Of a stretch of DNA of 64,000 nucleotides, positions 45,375 to 54,632 are shown in pieces. A program made the translations under genes and the position numbers. The DNA is from Serratia sp. H1w (GTDB lineage: Bacteria > Pseudomonadota > Gammaproteobacteria > Enterobacterales > Enterobacteriaceae), in the NCBI RefSeq assembly GCF_000633355.1, contig NZ_AYMQ01000054.1:62001-126000 (forward strand), read 5' to 3'. Under the pieces are notes generated by a model. That model made no database searches, had not been told where the DNA came from, and saw nothing but the letters and a program-made list of their open reading frames with translations. How positions within the stretch are numbered: position 1 is the first letter of the stretch; the number at the start of each line of letters is the position of its first letter.

Positions 45375-46475
45375 ATGTTGAGAATCATCCAATCCCCCAG
45401 CAAATACATCCAGGGAGCCAATGCGTTGGCTTCCGTTGGCGAATACGCCAAGGCCCTTGCCGACCATTACTTTGTGATCGCCGATGACTTCGTCATGAAA
45501 CTGACGGGCGATACGGTGATGGGCAGCCTGCATCAGCACGGGGTGAAATACCATGCCTGCACTTTCAATGGCGAATGCTGCCACAAGGAAATCGATCGGC
45601 TTGGTCAGGAGTTGAAAAGCCACGGTTGTAAAGGCGTGATCGGTATCGGCGGGGGTAAAACGCTGGATACCGCCAAGGCGATAGCCTATTACCAGCATGT
45701 GCCGGTGGTACTGATGCCGACCATTGCCTCCACGGATGCACCGACCAGCGCGTTGTCGGTGATCTACAGCGAAAGCGGCGAGTTTGAAGAATATCTGATC
45801 TATCCCGCCAACCCGAATATGGTGGTAATGGATAGTGCCATTATTGCCAAAGCGCCGGTTCGCCTGTTAGTTGCGGGCATGGGTGACGCGCTCTCCACCT
45901 ATTTTGAAGCTCAGGCCTGTTTCGATGCCCAGGCCACCAGTATGGCTGGGGGAAAATCTACGCTGGCGGCGCTCAATCTGGCGCGGCTGTGCTATGAAAC
46001 GCTGTTGGCTGAAGGGGTTAAGGCCAAGTTGGCCGCGGAGTCTGGTGTGGTCACCGAAGCGGTGGAGCGCATCATCGAAGCCAACACCTATCTGAGCGGC
46101 ATTGGTTTTGAAAGCAGTGGCCTGGCGGCGGCGCACGCCATCCACAACGGCTTTACCGTGCTGGAAGAGTGCCATCATCTGTATCACGGGGAAAAGGTCG
46201 CGTTCGGCACTCTGTCGCAACTGGTGCTGCAAAACAGCCCAATGGCGCAGATTGAAACGGTGCTGAACTTCTGCCAGCAGGTCGGGTTGCCGATCACCCT
46301 GGCGCAGATGGGTATCACCGGTGAACTGACAGAGAAAATCGGCAAAGTGGCCGAGGCTAGCTGTGCCAAAGGCGAAACCATTCACAACATGCCATTCAGC
46401 GTGACGCCGGAAAGCGTACTGGCGGCCATCCTGACGGCAGACAAGCTGGGTAGCGCCTGGTTGCAGCGAGCATAA
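45375..46475 (+). CDS. gldA: glycerol dehydrogenase (NAD+-dependent)
   Basis: Interconverts glycerol and dihydroxyacetone. The 366-residue iron/zinc-type alcohol dehydrogenase has the NAD-binding GIGGGKTLDTAKAIAY and the metal ligands in GMGDALSTYFEAQ (Asp), AAHAIHNGF (His) and LYHGEKVAFG (His). Length matches E. coli GldA (367). ACAAGGAG is the ribosome binding site. It stands upstream of dhaKLM, so the operon oxidises glycerol to dihydroxyacetone and then phosphorylates it. Confidence 0.95.
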   Translation: MLRIIQSPSKYIQGANALASVGEYAKALADHYFVIADDFVMKLTGDTVMGSLHQHGVKYHACTFNGECCHKEIDRLGQELKSHGCKGVIGIGGGKTLDTAKAIAYYQHVPVVLMPTIASTDAPTSALSVIYSESGEFEEYLIYPANPNMVVMDSAIIAKAPVRLLVAGMGDALSTYFEAQACFDAQATSMAGGKSTLAALNLARLCYETLLAEGVKAKLAAESGVVTEAVERIIEANTYLSGIGFESSGLAAAHAIHNGFTVLEECHHLYHGEKVAFGTLSQLVLQNSPMAQIETVLNFCQQVGLPITLAQMGITGELTEKIGKVAEASCAKGETIHNMPFSVTPESVLAAILTADKLGSAWLQRA

Positions 46476-46480
46476 ATCAT

Positions 46481-46501
46481 CGGGCGCGGTTAACGCGCCC
46501 G
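46481..46501. other. GC-rich hairpin between gldA and dhaK
   Basis: CGGGCGCG and CGCGCCCG pair around GTTAA; no T run follows. Probably an mRNA-stabilising or partially attenuating hairpin within the operon. Confidence 0.55.
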
Positions 46502-46525
46502 CTGTTCCCTACAGAGGAATTCATC

Positions 46526-47593
46526 GTGAAAAAGCTAATCAATCAGGTCGATTCGGTCCTTAACGAACAGTTACTCGGCATGGCCGCTGCTCACTCGGAG
46601 TTGCAGGTGCATCAGGAGCCAGTGTTTGTGACCCGTACGGCGGGGCCGATCCCTGGCAAAGTGGCGATCCTGTCTGGCGGTGGTAGCGGTCATGAGCCGA
46701 TGCACTGCGGTTTTGTCGGTGAAGGGATGTTGGACGGAGCCTGCCCAGGGGAGATCTTCACCTCGCCGACGCCGGATAAAATGTATGACTGTGGCCAGGC
46801 CATCGACGGCGGTGCCGGGGTGTTGCTGATCATCAAGAACTACACCGGCGATATCCTGAATTTTGAAACGGCGACCGAATTGCTGCATGACAGCGGTGTA
46901 CCGGTAGCCACGGTGCTGGTGGATGATGATGTGGCGGTCAAAGACAGCCTGTTTACCGCTGGCCGACGTGGTGTTGCCAACACGGTACTGATGGAGAAAC
47001 TGCTCGGCGCGGCAGCGGTACGGGGCGACGACCTGGACGCGTTGGTGACGCTGGGGCACAAAATCAACAACCAAGGTCATTCGCTGGGGATCGCTCTGGG
47101 CGCTTGTACCGTGCCTGCGGCAGGAAAACCGTCGTTTACCCTGGCAGAAAACGAGATGGAGTTTGGCGTTGGTATTCACGGTGAACCGGGGATCGAACGG
47201 CGGACGTTTACCACTCTCGATCAAACGGTGGATGACATGTTTGCCACCCTGATCGACCACGGTGATTATCAGCGTACGATCCGCGTTTGGGATCGCCAGC
47301 AGGGGGAATGGCGCGAAGAGATCCAGAGCAAACGGGCCTTGGCGCAGGGCGATCGGGTGATTGCGTTGGTCAACAACCTGGGGGCCACGCCGCTTTCTGA
47401 ACTGTATGGGGTTTACCATCGTTTGGCACAGCGCTGTGCCGCAGCCGGGATCGTGATCGAGCGTAACCTGGTAGGGTCATATTGTACCGCATTGGATATG
47501 CAGGGGGTTTCCATCACCTTGCTGCAAGTGGATGACGAACTGTTATCGCTATGGGATGCGCCGGTAAACACGCCAGCGCTGCGCTGGGGTTGA
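46526..47593 (+). CDS. dhaK: dihydroxyacetone kinase subunit DhaK
   Basis: Binds dihydroxyacetone covalently as a hemiaminal through a histidine, here in VGIHGEPGIERR (near residue 218). The 355-residue protein shows the family's LSGGGSGHEPMHCGFVGEGM and is very close to E. coli DhaK (356). The start codon is GTG at 46526 after AGAGGAA. With DhaL and DhaM it forms the PTS-dependent kinase, in which phosphate comes from PEP rather than ATP. Confidence 0.96.
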   Translation: MKKLINQVDSVLNEQLLGMAAAHSELQVHQEPVFVTRTAGPIPGKVAILSGGGSGHEPMHCGFVGEGMLDGACPGEIFTSPTPDKMYDCGQAIDGGAGVLLIIKNYTGDILNFETATELLHDSGVPVATVLVDDDVAVKDSLFTAGRRGVANTVLMEKLLGAAAVRGDDLDALVTLGHKINNQGHSLGIALGACTVPAAGKPSFTLAENEMEFGVGIHGEPGIERRTFTTLDQTVDDMFATLIDHGDYQRTIRVWDRQQGEWREEIQSKRALAQGDRVIALVNNLGATPLSELYGVYHRLAQRCAAAGIVIERNLVGSYCTALDMQGVSITLLQVDDELLSLWDAPVNTPALRWG

Positions 47594-47602
47594 GGAGGAC
47601 AC

Positions 47603-48241
47603 ATGACATTAGGCAAGCAGCAGGTGGTTGAGTGGTTAATGCGTTGCGGCGAAGTCTTTGCCCGCGAACAGGATTTTCTGACTCAGTTGGATAGCGATAT
47701 TGGCGATGGCGACCACGGCCTGAATATGAATCGTGGTTTTAGCAAGGTGGTGGAAAAGCTGCCCTCGGTGGCGGACAAGGACATCGGCTTTATTCTCAAG
47801 AACACCGGCATGACGTTGCTCTCCAGCGTTGGCGGGGCCAGTGGCCCGTTGTTCGGTACTTTCTTTATCCGTGCAGCCCAGGCGGCCAACGCCAAGCAGA
47901 GCCTGGATCTGGCAGAGTTGAAGCAGGTGATCCAGGAAGGGGCGGAAGGCGTAGCGATGCGCGGCAAGGCAGAGCCAGGCGATAAAACCATGTGTGACGT
48001 CTGGGGGCCGGTGGTTGCCAGCCTGGGCGAGTCGCTACAGCAGCAGCTCAGCGTGACTCAGGCGTTGCAGCAGGCCGCTGCTCGGGCAGAGCAGGCTGCA
48101 CAGGCCACCATCGTCATGCAGGCCCGTAAAGGACGTGCCAGCTATCTTGGCGAACGCAGCATCGGCCATCAGGATCCGGGGGCAACTTCTGCGATGTTGA
48201 TGATGCAAACGCTGGCCACGGTAGTGGAGGAAGCCGGATGA
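47603..48241 (+). CDS. dhaL: dihydroxyacetone kinase ADP-binding subunit DhaL
   Basis: DhaL holds ADP as a coenzyme, is rephosphorylated by DhaM and passes phosphate to dihydroxyacetone on DhaK. The 212-residue helical-barrel protein has the Mg-binding aspartates in LDSDIGDGDHGLNM and the nucleotide contacts in GGASGPLFGTFF and PGDKTMCD. Length matches E. coli (210). TGAGGAGGAC precedes the ATG; its stop overlaps dhaM. Confidence 0.96.
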   Translation: MTLGKQQVVEWLMRCGEVFAREQDFLTQLDSDIGDGDHGLNMNRGFSKVVEKLPSVADKDIGFILKNTGMTLLSSVGGASGPLFGTFFIRAAQAANAKQSLDLAELKQVIQEGAEGVAMRGKAEPGDKTMCDVWGPVVASLGESLQQQLSVTQALQQAAARAEQAAQATIVMQARKGRASYLGERSIGHQDPGATSAMLMMQTLATVVEEAG

Positions 48242-49668
48242 TCAATATTGTGGTGGTTTCGCACAGTGCGCAATTGGCGCAGGGTGTTGAACAACTGGCC
48301 CGCCAGATGATGCGCGGGGAAGGCTGCAAGCTGGCGCTGGCGGCGGGGGTGGATGATGAATTACATCCGATCGGCACCGATGCGGTAAAAGTGATGGAAG
48401 CGATCGAGTCCGTCTCCGATGGAACGGGGATTGTGGTGCTGATGGATCTCGGCAGCGCCTTACTGAGTGCGGAAACCGCGCTTGAACTGCTCGACCCAGA
48501 GGTGGCGGCCAAGGTGGTGCTGTGTTCGGCACCGCTGGTTGAAGGGACACTGGCGGCGGTCGTCGCAGCTAATGCGGGTGGCAGCCTGGAACAGGTGCTG
48601 GAAGAGGCGAAAGGGGCGTTGCAGGCCAAGCAAGTCCAGCTTGGGGAGGAGGTCTCCGTCAGTAAACCTCTGAACTTACCGTTGAGCCAAGGTAAAAGCC
48701 TGAGCTGGACAGTACAAAATCCGCATGGGCTGCATGCTCGCCCGGCGGCACGTTTGGCAGAGGCTCTGGCTCCCTTTGAGGCTGAGCTGGTGCTGGAAAA
48801 ACACGGCCAGTGCGCCAACCCGCGCAGCCTGAATCAGTTGGCGCTGTTGCAGGTTCGTCACGGCGACACCATCCGCCTGATTGCCGATGGTACCCAGGCC
48901 GATCAGGCGTTGGCGGCTTTCAAGGCGTTGGCGGAGCAGCATTTTGGTGAAACCGTGTCTGAGCAGCAACTGCCTTCGCTGCACGGCATTCCGGTGGAAG
49001 AAAGCGTCAGCAGCGGCCCGGTATACCAGGTGTTGAACTTCTGGCCACAAACGGCAGAGCGCCAACTAGGGGCCGATGATGTGCTCAATGAGCAGCAGCG
49101 CCTGCGCATCGCATTGCAGCAAACCCTCAACGACCTGAACAAGCTGGCGGATCGCACTGGCACGCTGATCGGTAAACCGCAGGCGGCGATCTTTGGAGCG
49201 CACAGCATGCTGTTAGACGATCCCGATTTGCAACAGGCCGCCTTCACCCGCATCGCCCAGCAACAATGCAGCGCGGAACAGGCGTGGCGGTTGGAGTTGG
49301 AGCAGATTGCTGCCGATTATCGTGCGCTGGATGATGAGTATTTACAGGCGCGTGAAGTGGACGTGCGTGACATGCTGCGTCGTACGCTGAGCCATCTGGC
49401 AGGGCAACCTATCCCGGCGATTGTGCTCGATGAGCCAGCGATCCTGGTGATGGATGAGCTGATGCCTTCCGACGTCGTGATGCTCGACCGCCGCATGGTG
49501 CTGGGTATTTGCCTGAGCGGTGGCAACGCCTTGTCTCATACCGCGATCCTGGCCAAAGCGATGGGGATCCCGATGGTGGTCGGTATGAGCGAATGCCTGA
49601 GCAAGACCCGCAACGGCCAGAAAGCGATGCTGGATGCGGAGCGCGGAACCTTGCAGCTCAGTCATTAA
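48238..49668 (+). CDS. dhaM: PTS-dependent dihydroxyacetone kinase phosphotransferase DhaM
   Basis: A 476-residue fusion of three PTS domains: EIIA-Man-like (residues 1-130, active His9 in VVVSHSAQLA), HPr-like (about 160-245, NPHGLHARPAARL) and the N-terminal part of enzyme I (about 260-476, with GGNALSHTAILAKAMGIPMVVG carrying the active His). It hands phosphate from HPr/EI to DhaL-ADP. Close to the E. coli length (472). Overlaps dhaL by four bases; its stop codon overlaps that of convergent dhaR. Confidence 0.96.
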   Translation: MINIVVVSHSAQLAQGVEQLARQMMRGEGCKLALAAGVDDELHPIGTDAVKVMEAIESVSDGTGIVVLMDLGSALLSAETALELLDPEVAAKVVLCSAPLVEGTLAAVVAANAGGSLEQVLEEAKGALQAKQVQLGEEVSVSKPLNLPLSQGKSLSWTVQNPHGLHARPAARLAEALAPFEAELVLEKHGQCANPRSLNQLALLQVRHGDTIRLIADGTQADQALAAFKALAEQHFGETVSEQQLPSLHGIPVEESVSSGPVYQVLNFWPQTAERQLGADDVLNEQQRLRIALQQTLNDLNKLADRTGTLIGKPQAAIFGAHSMLLDDPDLQQAAFTRIAQQQCSAEQAWRLELEQIAADYRALDDEYLQAREVDVRDMLRRTLSHLAGQPIPAIVLDEPAILVMDELMPSDVVMLDRRMVLGICLSGGNALSHTAILAKAMGIPMVVGMSECLSKTRNGQKAMLDAERGTLQLSH

Positions 49669-51614
49669 GCACGTAGTTTGAATTGGCTGATATCAATCTG
49701 CAACTGTTTGATTTTACGCCACAAGGTGGTGCGGCTGATGCCTAACAGCTGCGCCATCTCGTTAAGCTGCCCGTGGCTGACGTTGGCCACGCGGATAATC
49801 GCCTGTCGCTCCATTTCTGCCAACGTTAGCAGCGGCATGGCTGGCTGCGTGTCGCTTTCCACCAACGGCTGATGGCTGAGCAGGTGAGCAGGCAAATCGG
49901 CCAGTTGGATATGATGGCCGTGGCAAATCATCGCGGCGCGTTCTATTACTCCTTTCAGCTCCAGATCGTTACCCGGCCACAGGTACAGACCCAGTTGGGT
50001 CATCACCTCATTGTCCACCCGGAAGCGGCACTGGAAGTGTTGCTCCAGGGCGCGCAGATGGTGTTGGACCAGCAAAGGGATGTCACTAAGGCGCTGGCGT
50101 AGCGGCGGGATCTGGATCTCGAAGGCTTGCAGGCTATAAAACAGCTGACGGCGGAAACGGTTCTGTTGCACCAACAGCGCCAGGTTGGCGGCGCTAGTGG
50201 CGATCACCCGCACGTTGACCGGGATCACGCGGCTGGAATTCATGCGCATCACCACGCCGGTTTTTAGCACCTGCAATAGGGCAGACTGCATCGCCATTGG
50301 CAGATATTCGATCTGTTCAAGGTACAGCGTGCCACCGTTGGCCAGTTCGAACTTGCTGAGCTGGCCCGCCTCATCTTCATTGGCATCGCTGCCCAGCAGT
50401 TCCTTTAACCCCTGCTCCTCAGGCAGCAACTGGCAATTCAAGGCGATATAAGGCCCGGCGGCCCGTTCGCTGGCATTATGGATGGCCTGGCTGACCAACT
50501 CTTTCCCCACCCCTTCTTCACCGCACAGCAAAATCGGGTGATGGCCTTTCGCCGCCTGCTGACCATAGCGGATCAGGCGGCGCATTTCCTGAGTACCCGA
50601 AGGCATCTGTTCAAAGGTGTGGCTGACCCGGCCAATCTGGCTGCTGACGTACTGATGCAGCCTTTCCAGAGGGTGCAGCAAGGCGATAAAGCTACAGTGC
50701 TCACCATCCAGGATCGGTTTGAGGGTGAGCAGCGCGGCGATAAACTGGCCCTGACTTTCAAAGGTCACCTCCACATGCTGTAACGGCTGGCGTTGATTGA
50801 TGGCGCGGTTAAGCAACGCCGGTAGCGTCAACAGCTGTGACAGCGGTTTGCCCTGACTCTGCTGTTCGTGCAGTTTCAGCATGGCGGCGGCGCGAGGGTT
50901 GATATATTGCAGATAACCCCGGTGATCCCAGGCCATGACGCCGTCGTCTACACTGTCCAACAATCCATTGAGCTGGTTGAGATGGCGGTTGGATTCGGCT
51001 AACAGGCCGTCGGCGTTCAGGGCGTTGCCGATCTCCCTGGCGATCGCCAGGATCAGCGAAAGATCGCCTGCGTTGCAATCGGCCAACTGGCAGCCCAGCG
51101 CCAGCATGCCGCGCTGACGGCCGCTATGGTCATGCACCGGTGCGGCGCAAAATGACCAGCCATGCAGCGCTTCGCGCACGTGTTCGTCACTGTGGATCTG
51201 CACCGGGTGACCTTCCGATGCGGCCAGGGAAGGGGCATTGGTGCCGATATCGCCTTCCGCCCAATACGCGCCGGGTGCAAAACCCAGTTCGAGCAGTTGA
51301 TCGCCAGTTGCCTTGTCACCGCATTGCCACAGCGTGCAGCCGCTTTCGTCGAGGATCAGCAGCACGCAGTGGCGCTGTTCCATATATTCCCAGGCATCCT
51401 CCAACGCCGCCTGGCCGAGCGTAATAAAATCATCCTTACGCTGACAGATCGAGTTGAAGGTGGTACCCAGGGCGCGATGTGGGGCTTTCCACACCGCGGG
51501 TTGCATCAGGTGGCTGCAACGCAGCCAAGAGGCATAAATGGCTGGGGAGGGGCGCAGCTGTGGCGGTAATGCGCCTTCGGTGATCAACCGTTGCCAGAGT
51601 GAAGCGTTATCCAT
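49665..51614 (-). CDS. dhaR: dihydroxyacetone kinase operon regulator DhaR
   Basis: The 649-residue activator has GAF and PAS-like sensor regions in the first 320 residues, an AAA+ domain with Walker A variant GEEGVGKE and ELANGGTLYLEQIEYLP, and a Fis-type helix-turn-helix at the end (AQLLGISRTTLWRKIKQL). The GAFTGA loop of sigma-54 activators is absent, as known for E. coli DhaR, which works at a sigma-70 promoter and is controlled by DhaK (antagonist) and DhaL (activator). Unlike E. coli, where it is divergent from dhaK, here it converges on dhaM. Confidence 0.93.
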   Translation of the reverse strand: MDNASLWQRLITEGALPPQLRPSPAIYASWLRCSHLMQPAVWKAPHRALGTTFNSICQRKDDFITLGQAALEDAWEYMEQRHCVLLILDESGCTLWQCGDKATGDQLLELGFAPGAYWAEGDIGTNAPSLAASEGHPVQIHSDEHVREALHGWSFCAAPVHDHSGRQRGMLALGCQLADCNAGDLSLILAIAREIGNALNADGLLAESNRHLNQLNGLLDSVDDGVMAWDHRGYLQYINPRAAAMLKLHEQQSQGKPLSQLLTLPALLNRAINQRQPLQHVEVTFESQGQFIAALLTLKPILDGEHCSFIALLHPLERLHQYVSSQIGRVSHTFEQMPSGTQEMRRLIRYGQQAAKGHHPILLCGEEGVGKELVSQAIHNASERAAGPYIALNCQLLPEEQGLKELLGSDANEDEAGQLSKFELANGGTLYLEQIEYLPMAMQSALLQVLKTGVVMRMNSSRVIPVNVRVIATSAANLALLVQQNRFRRQLFYSLQAFEIQIPPLRQRLSDIPLLVQHHLRALEQHFQCRFRVDNEVMTQLGLYLWPGNDLELKGVIERAAMICHGHHIQLADLPAHLLSHQPLVESDTQPAMPLLTLAEMERQAIIRVANVSHGQLNEMAQLLGISRTTLWRKIKQLQIDISQFKLRA

Positions 51615-51678
51615 CAGATCCCATTCAGCAGATAAGCACCAATATGAGGCCGTAGATAATTTTCAACAGGCTCATCAC

Positions 51679-51703
51679 GTAGGGGCGCTGCATGCTGCGC
51701 CCG
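51679..51703 (+). repeat. REP-like palindrome
   Basis: Exact copy of the 25-mer at 23261-23285, in the gap between the dhaR start and the tolC terminator. Confidence 0.85.
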
Positions 51704-51771
51704 TCTTGGTAATCATAACATTAACCCTTGGAGAGACCGTGAGGTGATGGGCAGAAGCACGATTAACGGAT

Positions 51772-51805
51772 AAAAAAACGGAGCGCGGCAAATGCCGGGC
51801 CCCGT
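51772..51805 (-). terminator. tolC terminator
   Basis: On the minus strand ACGGGGCCCGGCA and TGCCGCGCTCCGT form an imperfect GC-rich hairpin followed by T7. Confidence 0.8.
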
Positions 51806-51835
51806 TATTGGGTAGCGCTAAGCTGCCACAGCAGC

Positions 51836-53263
51836 TTATCTGCTGGCCGTTGGCCGGGTGGTGCTGGAGCCGTCAACGTAGGCATCTTGTGCCGAGGTTG
51901 GTGGTGCAACCACGTCTGGCGCGGTGGAGATAGGTTTACCCAAGGATCCGTTCAGCATCATCAGATCGTTTTCGTTCAGCGTACCGAGCGCAGACTTGAT
52001 GTTTAGCTGGTTGATCAGATAGGAATAACGCGCATTGGAAAGCTGTTGTTTGGCGTTATACAGCGTCGTCGTCGCATCTAACACGTCGACGATGGTACGC
52101 GTACCGACTTCATAACCGGCTTCGGTGGCATCCAAAGAACTCTGAGCAGAGATCACCGCTTGTTTATAAGCGCTGATGCTGCTGATGGAGGCAGAGACGT
52201 TGTTGAAGGAGGAACGTACGGTTTGCACTACGCTGCGGTGAGCGCTTTCCAACTGCTCGCTGGCACCGACGAAGTTATACTGCGCCTGTTGTACCTGAGA
52301 GTTGGTCACGCCGCCGTTGTACAGTGGCACGCTAACGCTGATGCCGACCTGGTTCTGGCCGTTAATCGAGTCGCTTCCACCGCCACTATTGGGGATGTTA
52401 GCTCTGGATCCGGTATATTTGGAGTTTGTTAAACCGGTAGAGGCATTCAGATCGACAGTTGGCATATAGCCGGTCTGAGCCGATTTGATCTGTTCACGAG
52501 CCAGATCCTGGCTCAGGCGTGCAGACAACAGGCTCAGGTTGCGGCTTTCCGCTTCCTTCAGCAAGTTGTTAACGGCCTCTGGGCGCTTGGTGCTAAATTT
52601 ATTGGTATCGAGCGAGGCCAGTTCCGGGTAGAAGGTGCCGGTGATCTGACGCAACACTTCCACCGCATTATCCAGGTTGTTACGGGCGGTCACTTCGTTG
52701 GCCAGCACGGTATCGTAGTTGGCACGGGCGTTCTGCACGTCGGTAATCGCAACCAGACCCACGTTAAAGCGTTGGGTGGTCTGATCCAAGGTGCGGTAAA
52801 CCGCCTGCTTGTTGGCCTGGGTGTAGGACAGGGCATCGATCGCCTGTAATACGTTGAAATAGGCGGTGGCCGTATTCAGGATCAGTTGCTGCGATGAAGT
52901 CTGGAAAGTGACGTCGGTGATCCCGGCGGCTTTTTCCTGTAGCGTCAGCGCACGCCATTTGGACATGTCAAAGATGGTCTGGGTCAACCCCAGCGAGCCT
53001 TGAGTAGTTTTACTGTTAAGCCCATCGGCATCACGGAAATTGTTGGCGTAGGTATAACCGGCAGATAAGCCAAGCTGTGGCAGCAACGGGCTGCGTGCTT
53101 CGTTGATTTTTTCATACGCCGCATCACGGTCAGCAGCGGTTTTACGCAGATCCGGGTTACTTTCCCTGGCCTGTTTGTAAACCTGCAACAGGTTCTCTGC
53201 CTGGCTCATGGTGCTGAAGCCCGCGAGGCTCAGACCAATAAGAAGGGGGAGCAGTTTCTTCAT
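51836..53263 (-). CDS. tolC: outer membrane efflux channel TolC
   Basis: The trimeric outer-membrane exit duct of multidrug pumps and type I secretion. The 475-residue precursor has a 22-residue signal peptide (MKKLLPLLIGLSLAGFSTMSQA, then ENLLQVYKQ) and the two repeated outer membrane efflux protein domains with long coiled-coil helices. The frame permits a start two codons earlier, but AAGGA is correctly spaced only for the ATG at 53263. Divergent from nudF as in E. coli, with a probable mar/sox/rob box upstream. Confidence 0.96.
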   Translation of the reverse strand: MKKLLPLLIGLSLAGFSTMSQAENLLQVYKQARESNPDLRKTAADRDAAYEKINEARSPLLPQLGLSAGYTYANNFRDADGLNSKTTQGSLGLTQTIFDMSKWRALTLQEKAAGITDVTFQTSSQQLILNTATAYFNVLQAIDALSYTQANKQAVYRTLDQTTQRFNVGLVAITDVQNARANYDTVLANEVTARNNLDNAVEVLRQITGTFYPELASLDTNKFSTKRPEAVNNLLKEAESRNLSLLSARLSQDLAREQIKSAQTGYMPTVDLNASTGLTNSKYTGSRANIPNSGGGSDSINGQNQVGISVSVPLYNGGVTNSQVQQAQYNFVGASEQLESAHRSVVQTVRSSFNNVSASISSISAYKQAVISAQSSLDATEAGYEVGTRTIVDVLDATTTLYNAKQQLSNARYSYLINQLNIKSALGTLNENDLMMLNGSLGKPISTAPDVVAPPTSAQDAYVDGSSTTRPTASR

Positions 53264-53353
53264 TTGCATTCCTTGTTGTGCAGCAATATTGCTATGTTAG
53301 CGCTGACGATAGACGAATAGTTGCCAATTCTAGCAGAGTCTGCCGATCGCTGA

Positions 53354-53372
53354 GGGTGGCTTAATGTGCCAT
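53354..53372 (-). promoter_or_regulatory. candidate MarA/SoxS/Rob box upstream of tolC
   Basis: The minus strand reads ATGGCACATTAAGCCACCC, matching the conserved AYNGCAC half of the marbox and part of the second half. It lies about 90 bp upstream of the tolC start, where E. coli tolC has such a site. Rest of 53264-53546 holds divergent promoters but no gene. Confidence 0.5.
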
Positions 53373-53546
53373 CTCACAGAACTTTTACCTTACTGGACGC
53401 TACGTTGACTTACACTTGTCTATTCGCATCGGCGCTACCTGATATCATGGTTCACAATCTAACACAAAGCGGGTGAAGATAACCCCGTCGTTTCTGTCAT
53501 CAAATCCCTTTATTTTACTGGCACAATCACACAGGAGGATCCGTAG

Positions 53547-54179
53547 ATGAACCGCTCGCAACCTTCACCCGTTACTTTCGACAAAAATGATGTAGAAATT
53601 ATTGCACGAGAGACGCGATACCGTGGGTTTTTTTCACTCGATTTATATCGCTTTCGCCATCGTCTGTTCAATGGTGAGATGAGCGATGAGGTTACCCGCG
53701 AAGTTTTTGAACGCGGCCATGCGGCGGTGTTGCTACCTTATGATCCCATCAGGGACGAGGTGGTGTTGGTTGAGCAGCTGCGCATCCCGGCCATCGATAG
53801 CTCAGCATCCCCCTGGCTGCTGGAAATGGTTGCAGGTATGATCGAAACGGGAGAAAGCGTTGAGGACGTCTGCCGCCGTGAAGCGTTGGAGGAGGCTGGC
53901 GTGGTCGTCGGGCGCTGCAAACCGGTGTTGAGTTATCTGGCCAGCCCCGGTGGAACCAGCGAGCGCCTGTCGATTATGGTCGGCGAGGTTGACGCCCTGA
54001 CGGCCGAAGGGATCCACGGATTGCCCGAAGAACATGAAGATATCCGTGTCCACGTGGTCAGCCGCGAGCAGGCTTACCGCTGGGTTGAAGAAGGCGCGAT
54101 TGATAATGCCGCATCAGTGATTGCATTGCAGTGGCTGGCGTTGCACCATGAATCGCTTAGAGCAGAATGGGCCAACTAA
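53547..54179 (+). CDS. nudF: ADP-ribose diphosphatase NudF
   Basis: Cleaves ADP-ribose to AMP and ribose-5-phosphate. The 210-residue Nudix protein has the complete Nudix box GMIETGESVEDVCRREALEE followed by AGV (about residues 97-119). CAGGAGGATCCG is a strong ribosome binding site. First gene of nudF-yqiB-cpdA-yqiA-parE; stop and yqiB start are adjacent. Confidence 0.95.
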   Translation: MNRSQPSPVTFDKNDVEIIARETRYRGFFSLDLYRFRHRLFNGEMSDEVTREVFERGHAAVLLPYDPIRDEVVLVEQLRIPAIDSSASPWLLEMVAGMIETGESVEDVCRREALEEAGVVVGRCKPVLSYLASPGGTSERLSIMVGEVDALTAEGIHGLPEEHEDIRVHVVSREQAYRWVEEGAIDNAASVIALQWLALHHESLRAEWAN

Positions 54180-54605
54180 ATGCAAAAGCGCTATACCCCT
54201 GATTTCCCGGAAATGATGAGATTGTGTGAAACCAACTTCGCGCAATTGCGGCGTTTGATGCCGCGTAACGACGAAGTCGATGAAACCGTCACTTATCAGG
54301 TGAATGGCGCCCATTATCGTCTGACTATTGTTGAATCTACCCGTTACACTACGCTGGTGCAGATTGAGCAGACTGCGCCTGCGGTCAGCTACTGGAGCCT
54401 GCCTGCGATGACGGTGCGGCTTTACCACGACGCGATGGTTGCGGAAGTGTGTTCCAGCCAGCAGATCTATCGGTTTAAAGCGCGTTATGATTATCCGAAC
54501 AAAAAGTTGCATCAACGCGACGAAAAGCATCAAATTAACCAGTTTCTTGCTGATTGGTTGCGCTACTGTTTGGCGCATGGAGCAATGGCGGTTCCGGCTT
54601 GTTAG
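54180..54605 (+). CDS. yqiB: YqiB, DUF1249 family protein
   Basis: A 141-residue cytoplasmic protein ([20 protein letters not shown] ...) of the DUF1249 family, the same size as E. coli YqiB (140). No catalytic motif is evident and the function is unknown. It starts immediately after the nudF stop and is followed 27 bp later by cpdA. Confidence 0.92.
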   Translation: MQKRYTPDFPEMMRLCETNFAQLRRLMPRNDEVDETVTYQVNGAHYRLTIVESTRYTTLVQIEQTAPAVSYWSLPAMTVRLYHDAMVAEVCSSQQIYRFKARYDYPNKKLHQRDEKHQINQFLADWLRYCLAHGAMAVPAC

Positions 54606-54632
54606 ACAGAGTGCAATAACAAAGGACAATAT

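Noticed and set aside
49665-51614. DhaR as a sigma-54 dependent activator
   Set aside because: The AAA+ domain lacks the GAFTGA loop needed to contact sigma-54, in line with known sigma-70 action of DhaR.
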